From Halieaceae bacterium (GTDB taxonomy: Bacteria; Pseudomonadota; Gammaproteobacteria; Pseudomonadales; Halieaceae), in NCBI GenBank assembly GCA_009886815.1, contig QXYP01000078.1, positions 1 to 7,360 on the forward strand: 7,360 nt of DNA, in the 5' to 3' direction. The notes below the pieces were generated by a model. That model had not been told where the DNA came from. It was given only the letters and a program-made list of their open reading frames with translations, and did no database searches. Position numbers and translations under genes: made by a program. Below, piece by piece: positions 1 to 5,954 of the stretch. Within the stretch, counting starts at the first letter, position 1; each line of letters opens with the position of its first letter.

Positions 1-771
1 CACTTTGGATTGCATTACCCCGCCTATGCGCATTTCACTTCTCCCATTCGTCGATATCCCGATTTATTGGTGCACAGAGCGATTCGCAGCCTTATCCGCG
101 GGGGGAAATATCCCAAACAAACCCGTCGCTCTGAGGGTGTGGAACAGCAAAGGCAGTCGATAAATTACCCCTACGAGCTGGTTGCGGTGACCGCCTTGGG
201 AGAGCGTTGTTCGTTAACCGAGCGGCGTGCCGACGATGCCACTCGGGAAGTTGATGCGTGGTTAAAGTGTGAGTTCTTGAGAGATCGAGTGGGCGAACAA
301 TTTTCAGGGGTCATTACGGCAGTAACTGCCTTTGGAATTTTTGTCGAACTGAGCGATCTGTACATTGAAGGGCTGGTTCATATCAGTGCCTTACCCGGCG
401 ATTACTACCATTTTGATGCCCCTAAACAGCGCTTAGTGGGTGACCGAACGCGTCGAACTTTTCAATTGGGTGGCCCCGTAGAGGTCACGGTTGCTCGGGT
501 TGATCTGGATGAACGGAAAATAGACTTGGAAATGGTGGGGGCTTCAAATGCAAGGCCGGCTAGAGGGCGCAAAGGAACCGGCTCAACCGGTAAGAAGAAA
601 AGCGCCGCCGGAAAACATCACCAGCGTGAATCACCAAGTAAAGCGGGTAAAAAATCGACTGGCCAAGCTCATTCCAAAGATTCAAAAGCCAAAGCGGGTG
701 GTGGCGCACCGAAAAAGCAGGGCGGTAAGCCCCGCTCCAATGGAAATAAGCCGGGGCGCAGTAAACGGTGA
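1..771 (+). CDS. rnr: RNase R, 3' end of gene (5' end outside window)
   Basis: This is the C-terminal 256 residues of RNase R, the processive 3'-to-5' exoribonuclease that degrades structured RNA, including rRNA and mRNA in quality control. The frame is open from base 1, so the TTG at 10 is not a start. Residues 1-25 carry the end of the RNB catalytic domain with the family signature HFTSPIRRYPDLLVHRA. Residues about 68-95 match the family pattern (CSLTERRADDATREVDAWLK). An S1 RNA-binding domain spans about 98-178 (GVITAVTAFGIFVELSDLYIEG region). Residues from about 183 to the end form a Lys/Gly/Ser-rich basic, low-complexity tail, as expected for RNase R, where such tails help in unwinding and in SmpB/tmRNA-linked roles. 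The TGA stop overlaps the GTG start of rlmB by 4 nt; rnr-rlmB adjacency is also found in E. coli. The RNB catalytic Asp cluster lies upstream of the window and cannot be checked. Confidence 0.97.
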   Translation, partial: HFGLHYPAYAHFTSPIRRYPDLLVHRAIRSLIRGGKYPKQTRRSEGVEQQRQSINYPYELVAVTALGERCSLTERRADDATREVDAWLKCEFLRDRVGEQFSGVITAVTAFGIFVELSDLYIEGLVHISALPGDYYHFDAPKQRLVGDRTRRTFQLGGPVEVTVARVDLDERKIDLEMVGASNARPARGRKGTGSTGKKKSAAGKHHQRESPSKAGKKSTGQAHSKDSKAKAGGGAPKKQGGKPRSNGNKPGRSKR

Positions 772-1511
772 GTGATTGGGTTTATGGGTTTCATGCGGTA
801 GAGGCGCTGCTGCGCAGAGAGCCCAAGGCGATCACGGTACTGTGGTTGGAAACCAGCCGACGCGATAAGCGCGCCCAGTCCCTGTTGCAGCTTGCGGCAG
901 ATCAGGGTGTGGCTGTGGAGCGGGTTACCGGGGCAGCGCTGGATAATGTTGCTACCGGTCGTCATCAAGGAATCGCAGTAAAAGTGAATGCGGGCGCGGT
1001 TACCGATGCGGTCGACGAAGCCGGGTTACTGGCGCTGTTGCAACGTCACGACTCGCCCTTGCTACTTATTTTGGATGGGGTCACCGACCCACACAATCTT
1101 GGCGCCTGTCTGCGCACGGCCGACGCGGCGGGAGTCACTGCGGTGGTCGTTCCCCAAGACGGCGCGGCCAGCCTTTCACCCGTTGCGCGCAAAGTGGCGT
1201 GTGGTGCGGCAGATACTGTACCGTTTGTACGAGTGACAAATCTGTCCAGAACTCTGGGCCAATTAAAAGAGGCGGGTGTTTGGCTGATTGGTACCAGTGA
1301 TAAGGCGCCGCGTACGCTTTTTGAGCAGGATTTTTCTGGACCGTTGGCTATTGTTATGGGAGCAGAGGGCGCCGGAATGCGACGCCTGACCGAAGAGAAC
1401 TGTGATTTTTTGGTCAGTTTGCCCATGCAGGGGTCTGTTTCCAGCCTCAATGTGTCTGTTGCGACCGGTATCTGCCTGTTTGAGGCTGTGAGGCAGAGAA
1501 ACAGGCCCTAA
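768..1511 (+). CDS. rlmB: 23S rRNA (guanosine-2251)-2'-O-methyltransferase
   Basis: RlmB is a SPOUT-family enzyme that uses S-adenosylmethionine to methylate the ribose of G2251 in the peptidyl-transferase P loop of 23S rRNA. At 247 residues it is close to the E. coli length (243). The N-terminal substrate-binding domain begins MSDWVYGFHAVEALL, which fixes the GTG start at 768. The trefoil-knot domain starts near residue 97. Motif 1 is DPHNLGACLRTADA (107-120, with N110 and R116), motif 2 is MGAEGAGMRRL (197-207, with E200) and motif 3 is PMQGSVSSLNVSVATG (219-234, with N228 and S230). All expected catalytic and cofactor residues are present. The GTGA overlap with the rnr stop, and the lack of a clear Shine-Dalgarno sequence, suggest translation coupled to rnr. 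Confidence 0.97.
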   Translation: MSDWVYGFHAVEALLRREPKAITVLWLETSRRDKRAQSLLQLAADQGVAVERVTGAALDNVATGRHQGIAVKVNAGAVTDAVDEAGLLALLQRHDSPLLLILDGVTDPHNLGACLRTADAAGVTAVVVPQDGAASLSPVARKVACGAADTVPFVRVTNLSRTLGQLKEAGVWLIGTSDKAPRTLFEQDFSGPLAIVMGAEGAGMRRLTEENCDFLVSLPMQGSVSSLNVSVATGICLFEAVRQRNRP

Positions 1512-1520
1512 AGCGTGGCA

Positions 1521-1556
1521 TTGCATTGTGCCATGGTGCTGGGTAAACTCCGCGCC
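1521..1556 (+). promoter_or_regulatory. Candidate sigma-70 promoter for the rpsF operon with GC-rich discriminator
   Basis: A -35-like TTGCAT (1521-1526) is followed after exactly 17 nt by a -10-like TAAACT (1544-1549), then directly by the GC-rich stretch CCGCGCC (1550-1556). Only 3/6 and 4/6 consensus positions match, but the spacing is ideal and the position fits transcription of rpsF starting near 1556-1558. GC-rich discriminators are typical of ribosomal promoters repressed by ppGpp/DksA, so stringent control is inferred, not shown. Confidence 0.42.
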
Positions 1557-1566
1557 TCAGAAAATT

Positions 1567-1590
1567 AGACGGGGTGTAACCACCCCATCT
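1567..1590 (+). promoter_or_regulatory. Stem-loop in rlmB-rpsF intergenic region
   Basis: GGGGTG (1571-1576) pairs perfectly with CACCCC (1581-1586) around a TAAC loop. After one C/A mismatch the stem continues with AGA (1567-1569) against TCT (1588-1590). No T-run follows, so it is not a canonical intrinsic terminator. It lies in the predicted 5' leader of rpsF. It may end or process the rnr-rlmB transcript, or be part of the leader fold. Confidence 0.5.
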
Positions 1591-1594
1591 CCTT

Positions 1595-1617
1595 GCTATA
1601 CCGCAAATGCGGATGGC
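1595..1617 (+). promoter_or_regulatory. Candidate S6:S18-binding leader hairpin of rpsF
   Basis: GCTAT (1595-1599) pairs with ATGGC (1613-1617, one G-U pair), A1600 is bulged, and CCGC (1601-1604) pairs with GCGG (1609-1612) around an AAAT loop. This gives nine pairs in 23 nt, ending 8 nt before the Shine-Dalgarno sequence. Many bacteria carry a leader motif before rpsF-rpsR that presents an ACCG/CCG element mimicking the S18 site in 16S rRNA and lets the S6:S18 complex repress its own mRNA. Here ACCG lies at 1600-1603. A competing helix (GGAT 1611-1614 with ATCC 1621-1624) could switch access to the ribosome binding site. The structure is seen in sequence; the regulatory role is inferred from position and the CCG element. 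Confidence 0.5.
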
Positions 1618-1625
1618 GTAATCCG

Positions 1626-1632
1626 AAAGGAG
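1626..1632 (+). promoter_or_regulatory. Ribosome binding site of rpsF
   Basis: A strong AAAGGAG lies 7 nt before GTG 1640. It decides in favour of the GTG codon as the rpsF start; the next in-frame ATG (codon 9) would lose the conserved first strand of S6. Confidence 0.85.
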
Positions 1633-1639
1633 TGATCGA

Positions 1640-2095
1640 GTGCGACACTACGAAGTTGTGTTCATGGTTCATCCCGACCAGTCAGAACAGGTCCCGGGCA
1701 TGATCGAGCGTTATTCAGCCGTTATTACCAAAGATGGCGGCACAGTCCACCGGCTCGAGGACTGGGGTCGGCGTCAGCTGGCGTACCACATCAATAAGGT
1801 GCACAAAGCGCACTACATCTTGATGAACGTTGAAGCTTCCAACGAAGCTATGGAAGAGCTAAGCACGACCTTCCGTTACAACGACGCTGTTATCCGAAAT
1901 CTTGTTATCCGGCGCGATGAGTTGGTGGCTGAAGAGTCGCTGATCATGAAGGCTGAGAAAGAGGATCGGGAGCGCAAATCTCGTTATCAAGAGCGGCAGG
2001 CGGCAGAGTCAAAGCCCCCAGAAGCTGACAGTGATAGCGAAGACGCTTCGGCTGATGTCGAAGATTCATCCGATTCAGACAACAGCGAGGAGTGA
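1640..2095 (+). CDS. rpsF: 30S ribosomal protein S6
   Basis: S6 binds the central domain of 16S rRNA as a heterodimer with S18 in the small-subunit platform. Residues 1-95 form the ferredoxin-like S6 fold and are nearly identical to E. coli S6 ([20 protein letters not shown] at the start, [13 protein letters not shown] at 37-49, NDAVIR at 81-86). It begins with GTG behind a strong ribosome binding site. Residues 100-122 are charged and probably helical. Residues 124-151 are a disordered acidic Asp/Glu/Ser tail ending SEE, longer than the E. coli tail (protein 151 versus about 131-135 residues). A terminal Glu-Glu is what RimK extends with extra glutamates in E. coli, so RimK modification is plausible here. 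It is followed 3 nt later by rpsR, matching the equimolar need for S6 and S18. Confidence 0.98.
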   Translation: MRHYEVVFMVHPDQSEQVPGMIERYSAVITKDGGTVHRLEDWGRRQLAYHINKVHKAHYILMNVEASNEAMEELSTTFRYNDAVIRNLVIRRDELVAEESLIMKAEKEDRERKSRYQERQAAESKPPEADSDSEDASADVEDSSDSDNSEE

Positions 2096-2098
2096 GCC

Positions 2099-2326
2099 AT
2101 GTCTCGTTTTTTCCGTCGACGTAAATTTTGTAAGTTCACTGCCGAAGGCACTAAAGAGATCGACTACAAAGATCTCGAAACTTTGAAGCAGTACATTACC
2201 GAGACTGGCAAGATCGTACCCAGTCGAATCACGGGTACCAAAGCCAAGTACCAGCGTCAGCTGGCCACGGCTGTGAAGCGTGCACGATTTCTGGCGCTGC
2301 TGCCCTACACCGATTCTCACCAGTAA
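2099..2326 (+). CDS. rpsR: 30S ribosomal protein S18
   Basis: S18 is the 75-residue partner of S6 in the platform of the small subunit, identical in length to the E. coli protein. The basic N-terminus [13 protein letters not shown] and the core [19 protein letters not shown] (21-39) followed by [16 protein letters not shown] are diagnostic. C11 is retained. The ATG at 2099 has GAGGAG (2087-2092) six nt upstream, embedded in the last rpsF codons, and only 3 nt separate the two genes, so translation is likely coupled. Enteric bacteria have priB between rpsF and rpsR; here there is no room for it. Confidence 0.98.
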   Translation: MSRFFRRRKFCKFTAEGTKEIDYKDLETLKQYITETGKIVPSRITGTKAKYQRQLATAVKRARFLALLPYTDSHQ

Positions 2327-2338
2327 GTCGGTGACGTA

Positions 2339-3211
2339 ATGCGCGGCCTCGCAGAATTTATTATGCGTGGCCGTTGGCAGGCGCTAGCGGTTGCGGTAGT
2401 GGGCGCGGGAAGCCTGCTGTTTGGCTGGCTCAGTGCCGCCGCGATCGCTTTGGTGACATTGCGCAAAGGAGTAATCGACGGCAGTTGGTTGGTGCTCTGG
2501 GCCCTGCTGCCGGCGTTGTTAGCGGCTTGGATGAGCGGCGATATTGGCAGCGTGGTGTTGCTGGCTGGCACGTTTGTGCTGGCGGTCACACTGCGAGTCA
2601 CGGTAAGTCTAGGCTTGGCGATTTTGGCCAGCGTGGGACTTGGGTTAATCGGCGGCGCTGGTCTGCTACTGATTAGCGGCGAATTTTTGGATCAGTTGGT
2701 TTTAGTGTTTGCCGAACTCATCGGAGAACTCGAAGCCAATATGACGGGAGAGGGTGAGGCGATAACGTTACAGCGCCCCACGCCCGTTCAGGTTGCAGGT
2801 ATCTTGGCCGCCGGTAACGCAGTAACTGCGGTTCTGAGTTTGCTGTTGGCTAGGTACTGGCAAGCGTTGTTGTACAACCCCGGAGGATTCCGGGTTGAGT
2901 TCCACCGGCTACGTTTGCCGGTTGGTGCGACTTTAATCATGGGTGGTTTTGCGATCGTATTGTGGTTGCAAGCGCCTTGGATTAGCGGGTGGGCAATGGT
3001 TTGGGCGGTGCCGTTGATGTTTGCGGGTTTCGCTTTGGTACATGCCTGGGTTGCAGCCACTCGTCGGGGTAATGGCAGTCTCATCCTATTTTATGTGATG
3101 TGGTTGCTTTTGGACCCAGTTAAAGGGTTGTTGTTGGGCTTGGTAATGGCCGATGCTCTACTGGATTTCAGGCGCCGATGGTCTTCGGCGTCAACGGATG
3201 GGGAAGCCTGA
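2339..3211 (+). CDS. Multi-pass inner-membrane protein, DUF2232/YybS-like
   Basis: This 290-residue protein is strongly hydrophobic and its biochemical function is unknown. About eight membrane segments can be read, at roughly 14-40 (possibly two), 50-66, 70-87, 89-112, 152-172, 196-211, 216-240 and 247-271. A polar loop at 113-150 contains acidic residues. Residues 172-192 (RYWQALLYNPGGFRVEFHRL) form a cytosolic-looking motif that I recognise from the Pseudomonas membrane protein encoded between rpsR and rplI. The position just before rplI-dnaB also matches yybS in Bacillus subtilis, so family assignment rests on topology, motif and synteny. The start at ATG 2339, 12 nt after rpsR, has only a weak ribosome binding site; ATG 2363 is an alternative. 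It lies inside the ribosomal operon and is probably co-transcribed. The stop codon sits in the loop of a small hairpin. Confidence 0.82.
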   Translation: MRGLAEFIMRGRWQALAVAVVGAGSLLFGWLSAAAIALVTLRKGVIDGSWLVLWALLPALLAAWMSGDIGSVVLLAGTFVLAVTLRVTVSLGLAILASVGLGLIGGAGLLLISGEFLDQLVLVFAELIGELEANMTGEGEAITLQRPTPVQVAGILAAGNAVTAVLSLLLARYWQALLYNPGGFRVEFHRLRLPVGATLIMGGFAIVLWLQAPWISGWAMVWAVPLMFAGFALVHAWVAATRRGNGSLILFYVMWLLLDPVKGLLLGLVMADALLDFRRRWSSASTDGEA

Positions 3212-3217
3212 GGCTTC
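3203..3217 (+). other. Hairpin with the upstream gene's stop codon in its loop
   Basis: GAAGCC (3203-3208) and GGCTTC (3212-3217) form a perfect 6-bp inverted repeat whose three-base loop is exactly the TGA stop of the membrane-protein gene. It is followed by TGGATTTTG, a weak T-rich stretch. It could act as a leaky attenuator or an mRNA-stability element before rplI, but the stem is short. Confidence 0.35.
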
Positions 3218-3236
3218 TGGATTTTGTGGGAACGGT

Positions 3237-3251
3237 GTCGGCTAAACCGAC
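3237..3251 (+). other. Small hairpin just upstream of rplI
   Basis: GTCGG (3237-3241) pairs with CCGAC (3247-3251) around CTAAA. It ends 3 nt before the rplI Shine-Dalgarno GAGG (3255-3258), so it could modulate ribosome access, but a five-pair stem may also be chance. Confidence 0.3.
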
Positions 3252-3266
3252 TGCGAGGAATTTAAG

Positions 3267-3716
3267 ATGGAAGTTATTTTGCTGGAGAACGTGGGTAACC
3301 TGGGTAGCCTGGGCGATAAGGTCGATGTAAAAGCGGGTTACGGTCGAAATTTTCTAATTCCTCACGGTAAAGCTGTGCCTGCAACCGGTGACAACGTAGC
3401 CAAGTTTGAAGCGCGGCGTGCCGATCTTGAGGCAGCGGCAGCGGCTTCACGGGAGGCGGCTGAGAAGCGTGCAGCGGCTATCGTTGAGTTAGCGGCTGTT
3501 GCTATTGAAGCCACCGCAGGCGAAGAGGGTAAGCTCTTTGGCTCTGTGGGTACCCGCGATATTGCCGACGCTATCACCGCGGCGGGTGTTGAGATTGATA
3601 AATCGGAAGTTCGCCTGCCAGAAGGTGTTATACGGGATTTGGGCGAATACGAAGTGATGCTGCAACTGCATGGAAACGTGGCAACCAATATCGCGGTGTC
3701 AGTCGTTCCTGCCTGA
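3267..3716 (+). CDS. rplI: 50S ribosomal protein L9
   Basis: L9 binds 23S rRNA near the base of the L1 stalk and reaches outward toward a neighbouring ribosome; it supports reading-frame maintenance. The length (149 residues) equals that of E. coli L9. The N-terminal rRNA-binding domain (1-40) has the signature [17 protein letters not shown] followed by [16 protein letters not shown] (21-36). A long connecting helix spans about 41-75 and is very alanine-rich. The C-terminal domain (about 80-149) contains [15 protein letters not shown] (89-103). The start is ATG 3267, with GAGG 8 nt upstream. It lies 55 nt after the membrane-protein gene and probably in the same transcript. Confidence 0.98.
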   Translation: MEVILLENVGNLGSLGDKVDVKAGYGRNFLIPHGKAVPATGDNVAKFEARRADLEAAAAASREAAEKRAAAIVELAAVAIEATAGEEGKLFGSVGTRDIADAITAAGVEIDKSEVRLPEGVIRDLGEYEVMLQLHGNVATNIAVSVVPA

Positions 3717-3772
3717 TTCCACTACCATCGCTGCTTGCAGCTAAGCCGTAATCTACAGGTGCTGACTCAATC

Positions 3773-3824
3773 GGGCGTACACAGTACGCCCTAGCATGGG
3801 TTATGCTGCACTGCCGGACACCGG
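3773..3824 (+). promoter_or_regulatory. Cluster of three hairpins between rplI and dnaB
   Basis: The first is a perfect 8-bp stem, GGGCGTAC (3773-3780) with GTACGCCC (3784-3791), loop ACA. The second is AGCAT (3793-3797) with ATGCT (3803-3807), loop GGGTT. The third is CCGG (3814-3817) with CCGG (3821-3824), again with loop ACA. None is followed by a T-run, so a classic intrinsic terminator is unlikely. They probably mark the end of the ribosomal operon and/or a structured dnaB leader. A weak sigma-70-like pair, TACACA (3778-3783) and TATGCT (3802-3807) with 18-nt spacing, lies within the cluster and could be a dnaB promoter. Confidence 0.45.
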
Positions 3825-3834
3825 ATAGCAGTTA

Positions 3835-5235
3835 ATGACGCAACCTTCATCACCCTCTTTCCCATCGTCAGCGAGTGACTTAGATCTCGAGCGTATTCGC
3901 ATGCAACCGCAGTCGGTTGAGGCTGAACGGTCGGTTATAGGTGGATTGCTAATATCTCCTGAAGGCTGGGATGCCATTGCCGAGATTGTCGTTGCCGAAG
4001 ACTTTTACCGGCCCGAGCACCGGGCTATTTTTCGTCAGATCGCAAAACTGGTCGATCTGGGGCAGCCCGTCGACGTTATAACGGTCGCCGACAGATTGCT
4101 CGCTACCGGTGAGCTAGACGCCGCTGGCGGCCATACCTACCTCGCTGAGTTGGCAGAAACCACCCCCACCGCGGCTAATATTCGCGCTTACGCTACGGCA
4201 GTCCACGAACGCGCAGTTCTGAGAAAATTGATTGGCGCAGCGCAGGACATTGCTAGTACGGGTTTTCATCCCGAGGGACGCTCCGCTGAAGAACTTCTTG
4301 ATGAAGCTGAGCGGCGCATTATGCAAATTTCAGAGGAGGGGCCTAAAACCGGAGGAGCCCGCGCGATGGAGCCTCTTTTGCAGGGTGCCCTTGAGCGTAT
4401 TGAGGAACTCTTTCAAAGTGGTGGCGAGATATTAGGCTTAACTACGGGCTTTATTGATCTCGATCGCATGACTTCTGGGCTACAAGATTCCGATCTGGTG
4501 ATTGTGGCGGGCCGTCCTTCAATGGGTAAAACCGCTTTTGCTATGAACCTCGTTGAAAATGCCGCCTCGGGTAGTGAGAAACCTATTTTGGTGTTTTCGA
4601 TGGAGATGCCAGCAGAGCAATTGGTTATCCGCATGATGTCTTCACTGGGCAAGATCGACCAGACTCGCGTTCGAACCGGAAAATTAGAGCAAGACGACTG
4701 GCCTAAACTCTCTGCCGCCATGGCAAAATTGAAAGAAGCGAATGTATTCATAGACGACACGCCCGCCCTAACACCGACCGAGGTGCGGTCTCGAGCGCGA
4801 CGGGTTGCCCGAGAGCAAGGTTCATTGGGCATGATTATGGTGGACTATCTGCAGCTCATGCGTGTTGCCGGCTCCAGCGAGGGCCGTACCGCCGAAATTT
4901 CAGAAATTTCTCGCAGCTTAAAAGCCATTGCCAAAGAGTTTAAGTGCCCGGTCGTGGCGCTTTCGCAGTTAAATCGCGCGCTAGAGCAACGACCGAATAA
5001 GCGCCCCGTTAACTCTGATCTCCGCGAATCGGGGGCGATTGAACAAGATGCTGACGTCATCATGTTTATTTACCGCGATGAGGTTTATCACGAAGACTCT
5101 CCGGACCAGGGCACTGCCGAGATTATTATTGGCAAACAGCGTAACGGCCCTATTGGAACCTGTCGTCTTGCCTTTCAGGGCGAATATACCCGCTTCGATA
5201 ATCTCGCTAGAGGCGATTATGGCGGCTACGCCTGA
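3835..5235 (+). CDS. dnaB: Replicative DNA helicase DnaB
   Basis: DnaB is the hexameric 5'-to-3' replicative helicase that unwinds DNA at the fork and recruits primase DnaG. At 466 residues it is near the E. coli length (471). The N-terminal collar domain covers about 24-130 (PQSVEAERSVIGGLL at 25-39), then a linker helix about 150-170. The RecA-like ATPase domain starts near 180. It has Walker A GRPSMGKT (226-233), the SMEMP motif (255-259), Walker B MIMVDYLQL (333-341), SQLNRALEQRPNKRP (377-391), DLRESGAIEQDADVI (395-409) and KQRNGPIG (434-441), which includes the arginine-finger region. No intein or insertion interrupts it. The ATG start at 3835 has only a weak ribosome binding site. The first 20 residues are Ser/Pro-rich and poorly conserved. 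In Pseudomonas alr follows dnaB; here a convergent putative helicase-loader unit follows instead. Confidence 0.98.
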   Translation: MTQPSSPSFPSSASDLDLERIRMQPQSVEAERSVIGGLLISPEGWDAIAEIVVAEDFYRPEHRAIFRQIAKLVDLGQPVDVITVADRLLATGELDAAGGHTYLAELAETTPTAANIRAYATAVHERAVLRKLIGAAQDIASTGFHPEGRSAEELLDEAERRIMQISEEGPKTGGARAMEPLLQGALERIEELFQSGGEILGLTTGFIDLDRMTSGLQDSDLVIVAGRPSMGKTAFAMNLVENAASGSEKPILVFSMEMPAEQLVIRMMSSLGKIDQTRVRTGKLEQDDWPKLSAAMAKLKEANVFIDDTPALTPTEVRSRARRVAREQGSLGMIMVDYLQLMRVAGSSEGRTAEISEISRSLKAIAKEFKCPVVALSQLNRALEQRPNKRPVNSDLRESGAIEQDADVIMFIYRDEVYHEDSPDQGTAEIIIGKQRNGPIGTCRLAFQGEYTRFDNLARGDYGGYA

Positions 5236-5249
5236 GCAGTCCATCCTAG

Positions 5250-5267
5250 AGGTTGGCTAGCCAGCCT
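5250..5267. terminator. Hairpin between convergent dnaB and lambda-P-like gene
   Basis: AGGTTGG (5250-5256) pairs with CCAGCCT (5261-5267), seven pairs including one G-U, around a CTAG loop. It lies 15 nt after the dnaB stop. It has no T-run, so a Rho-independent role is uncertain; its place between convergent genes suggests 3'-end formation or protection. Confidence 0.4.
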
Positions 5268-5279
5268 ATCAACACCAAA

Positions 5280-5297
5280 GCGCTAAAGGTCTAGCGC
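5280..5297 (-). terminator. Candidate terminator of the dopC-dopE-like unit
   Basis: GCGCTA (5280-5285) and TAGCGC (5292-5297) form a perfect 6-bp stem with a six-base loop. Read on the minus strand it overlaps the last codons and TAG stop of the lambda-P-like gene and is followed by TTTGGTGTT, a partial U-tract. This is a plausible but weak intrinsic terminator. Confidence 0.42.
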
Positions 5298-5954
5298 CGC
5301 GCGAAGCTGGTTCAGGGCCTGCTGTTGTTCTTCTTTAGACATGGCAACCGTTTCTGGTTCGGGCAATTCAGCGCGTGTAGGCAGTTCTATGGTTTCGCCG
5401 CGACTTAGTCGGGCAACCCAGCGGTCGTAGTGGCCTTTGAAGACGGGCAGAGTCATACGCTCGGCATTGTTGCTCAAAAAAAACCAATCACTGTCGCGAC
5501 CCGCAAAGTACACCACCGGGTGTGACCACGTTTGTGTCAGTTTAGGTGATGGCTTCTCGCAAGCTTCAATAAAGGCTTCCCTCAAGGGGGGGACACCGAG
5601 GCGCTCAAGTGCCAATTGGCAGCAGTCGAGCATGCGCTTGAGTGTGGGCAAGTAGTCACTGTCCTCAATCGCGCGTTTTGCTCCGGTCAAAATAGATTCA
5701 GAGGTAAAGCTCGAGAGCGCTTCTAGCCACAGGCGTTTAATTTGGTTCAGCTGGGTGGTATCTGCATAGGCCGCATAAAACTGGTTGTGGTAATTCAGTC
5801 TGAACAGGGCAAATACCTGATTAATAGTATCGGCAAGGTCATCCCTTGAGGCCGCCTCATTTGGCCCAGCTGGTATCGCTGAGGTCGTCAGCGATTGATC
5901 GGTCCCGTGTACGATGTTCTCCGCCAGACTGCCCACGTCCTTGCTGTCCGCCAT
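5283..5954 (-). CDS. dopE: Lambda P-like replicative helicase loader (DopE-type)
   Basis: This 223-residue protein aligns over its full length with phage lambda replication protein P (233 residues), as I remember that sequence. LADTINQVFALF (40-51), LNQIKRLWLEAL (69-80), FTSESILTGAKRAI (83-96), LPTLKRMLDCC (102-112) and ARLSRGETIELP (181-192) match the order and spacing of lambda P, where the corresponding patches include RRQW, an LPSPGQF-type motif, and ARINRGEAIPEP. Lambda P captures the host DnaB hexamer and delivers it to the origin, so the predicted role is DnaB recruitment or loading. ATG 5954 is chosen because AAGGGA lies 6 nt upstream; ATG 5960 and the open frame up to 6098 are less likely. 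The first 32 codons overlap the upstream gene in another frame. It converges on dnaB, its probable target. No phage genes are nearby, so it looks domesticated. The dopE name follows literature on lambda-P-derived matchmakers and is tentative. Confidence 0.8.
   Translation of the reverse strand: MADSKDVGSLAENIVHGTDQSLTTSAIPAGPNEAASRDDLADTINQVFALFRLNYHNQFYAAYADTTQLNQIKRLWLEALSSFTSESILTGAKRAIEDSDYLPTLKRMLDCCQLALERLGVPPLREAFIEACEKPSPKLTQTWSHPVVYFAGRDSDWFFLSNNAERMTLPVFKGHYDRWVARLSRGETIELPTRAELPEPETVAMSKEEQQQALNQLRAALDL

Noticed and set aside
10..12. TTG as a start codon for the first reading frame
   Set aside because: The frame is open from base 1 and encodes RNase R residues (HFG) directly before it, so the gene simply continues in from outside the window.
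1046..1450. Minus-strand reading frame of 134 codons inside rlmB
   Set aside because: It is antisense to the SPOUT domain motifs and its translation has low-complexity composition without family resemblance.
1571..1586. Hairpin as a canonical intrinsic terminator of rnr-rlmB
   Set aside because: The stem is good but no T-run follows on either side in the expected place, so it is listed only as a stem-loop of uncertain role.
3362..3688. Minus-strand Ala/Ser-rich reading frame inside rplI
   Set aside because: It mirrors the alanine-rich L9 linker helix on the opposite strand and has no independent support.
4413..4832. Long minus-strand reading frame inside dnaB
   Set aside because: It is antisense to the conserved DnaB ATPase core, has no recognisable domain or ribosome binding site, and is explained as a shadow of a constrained gene.
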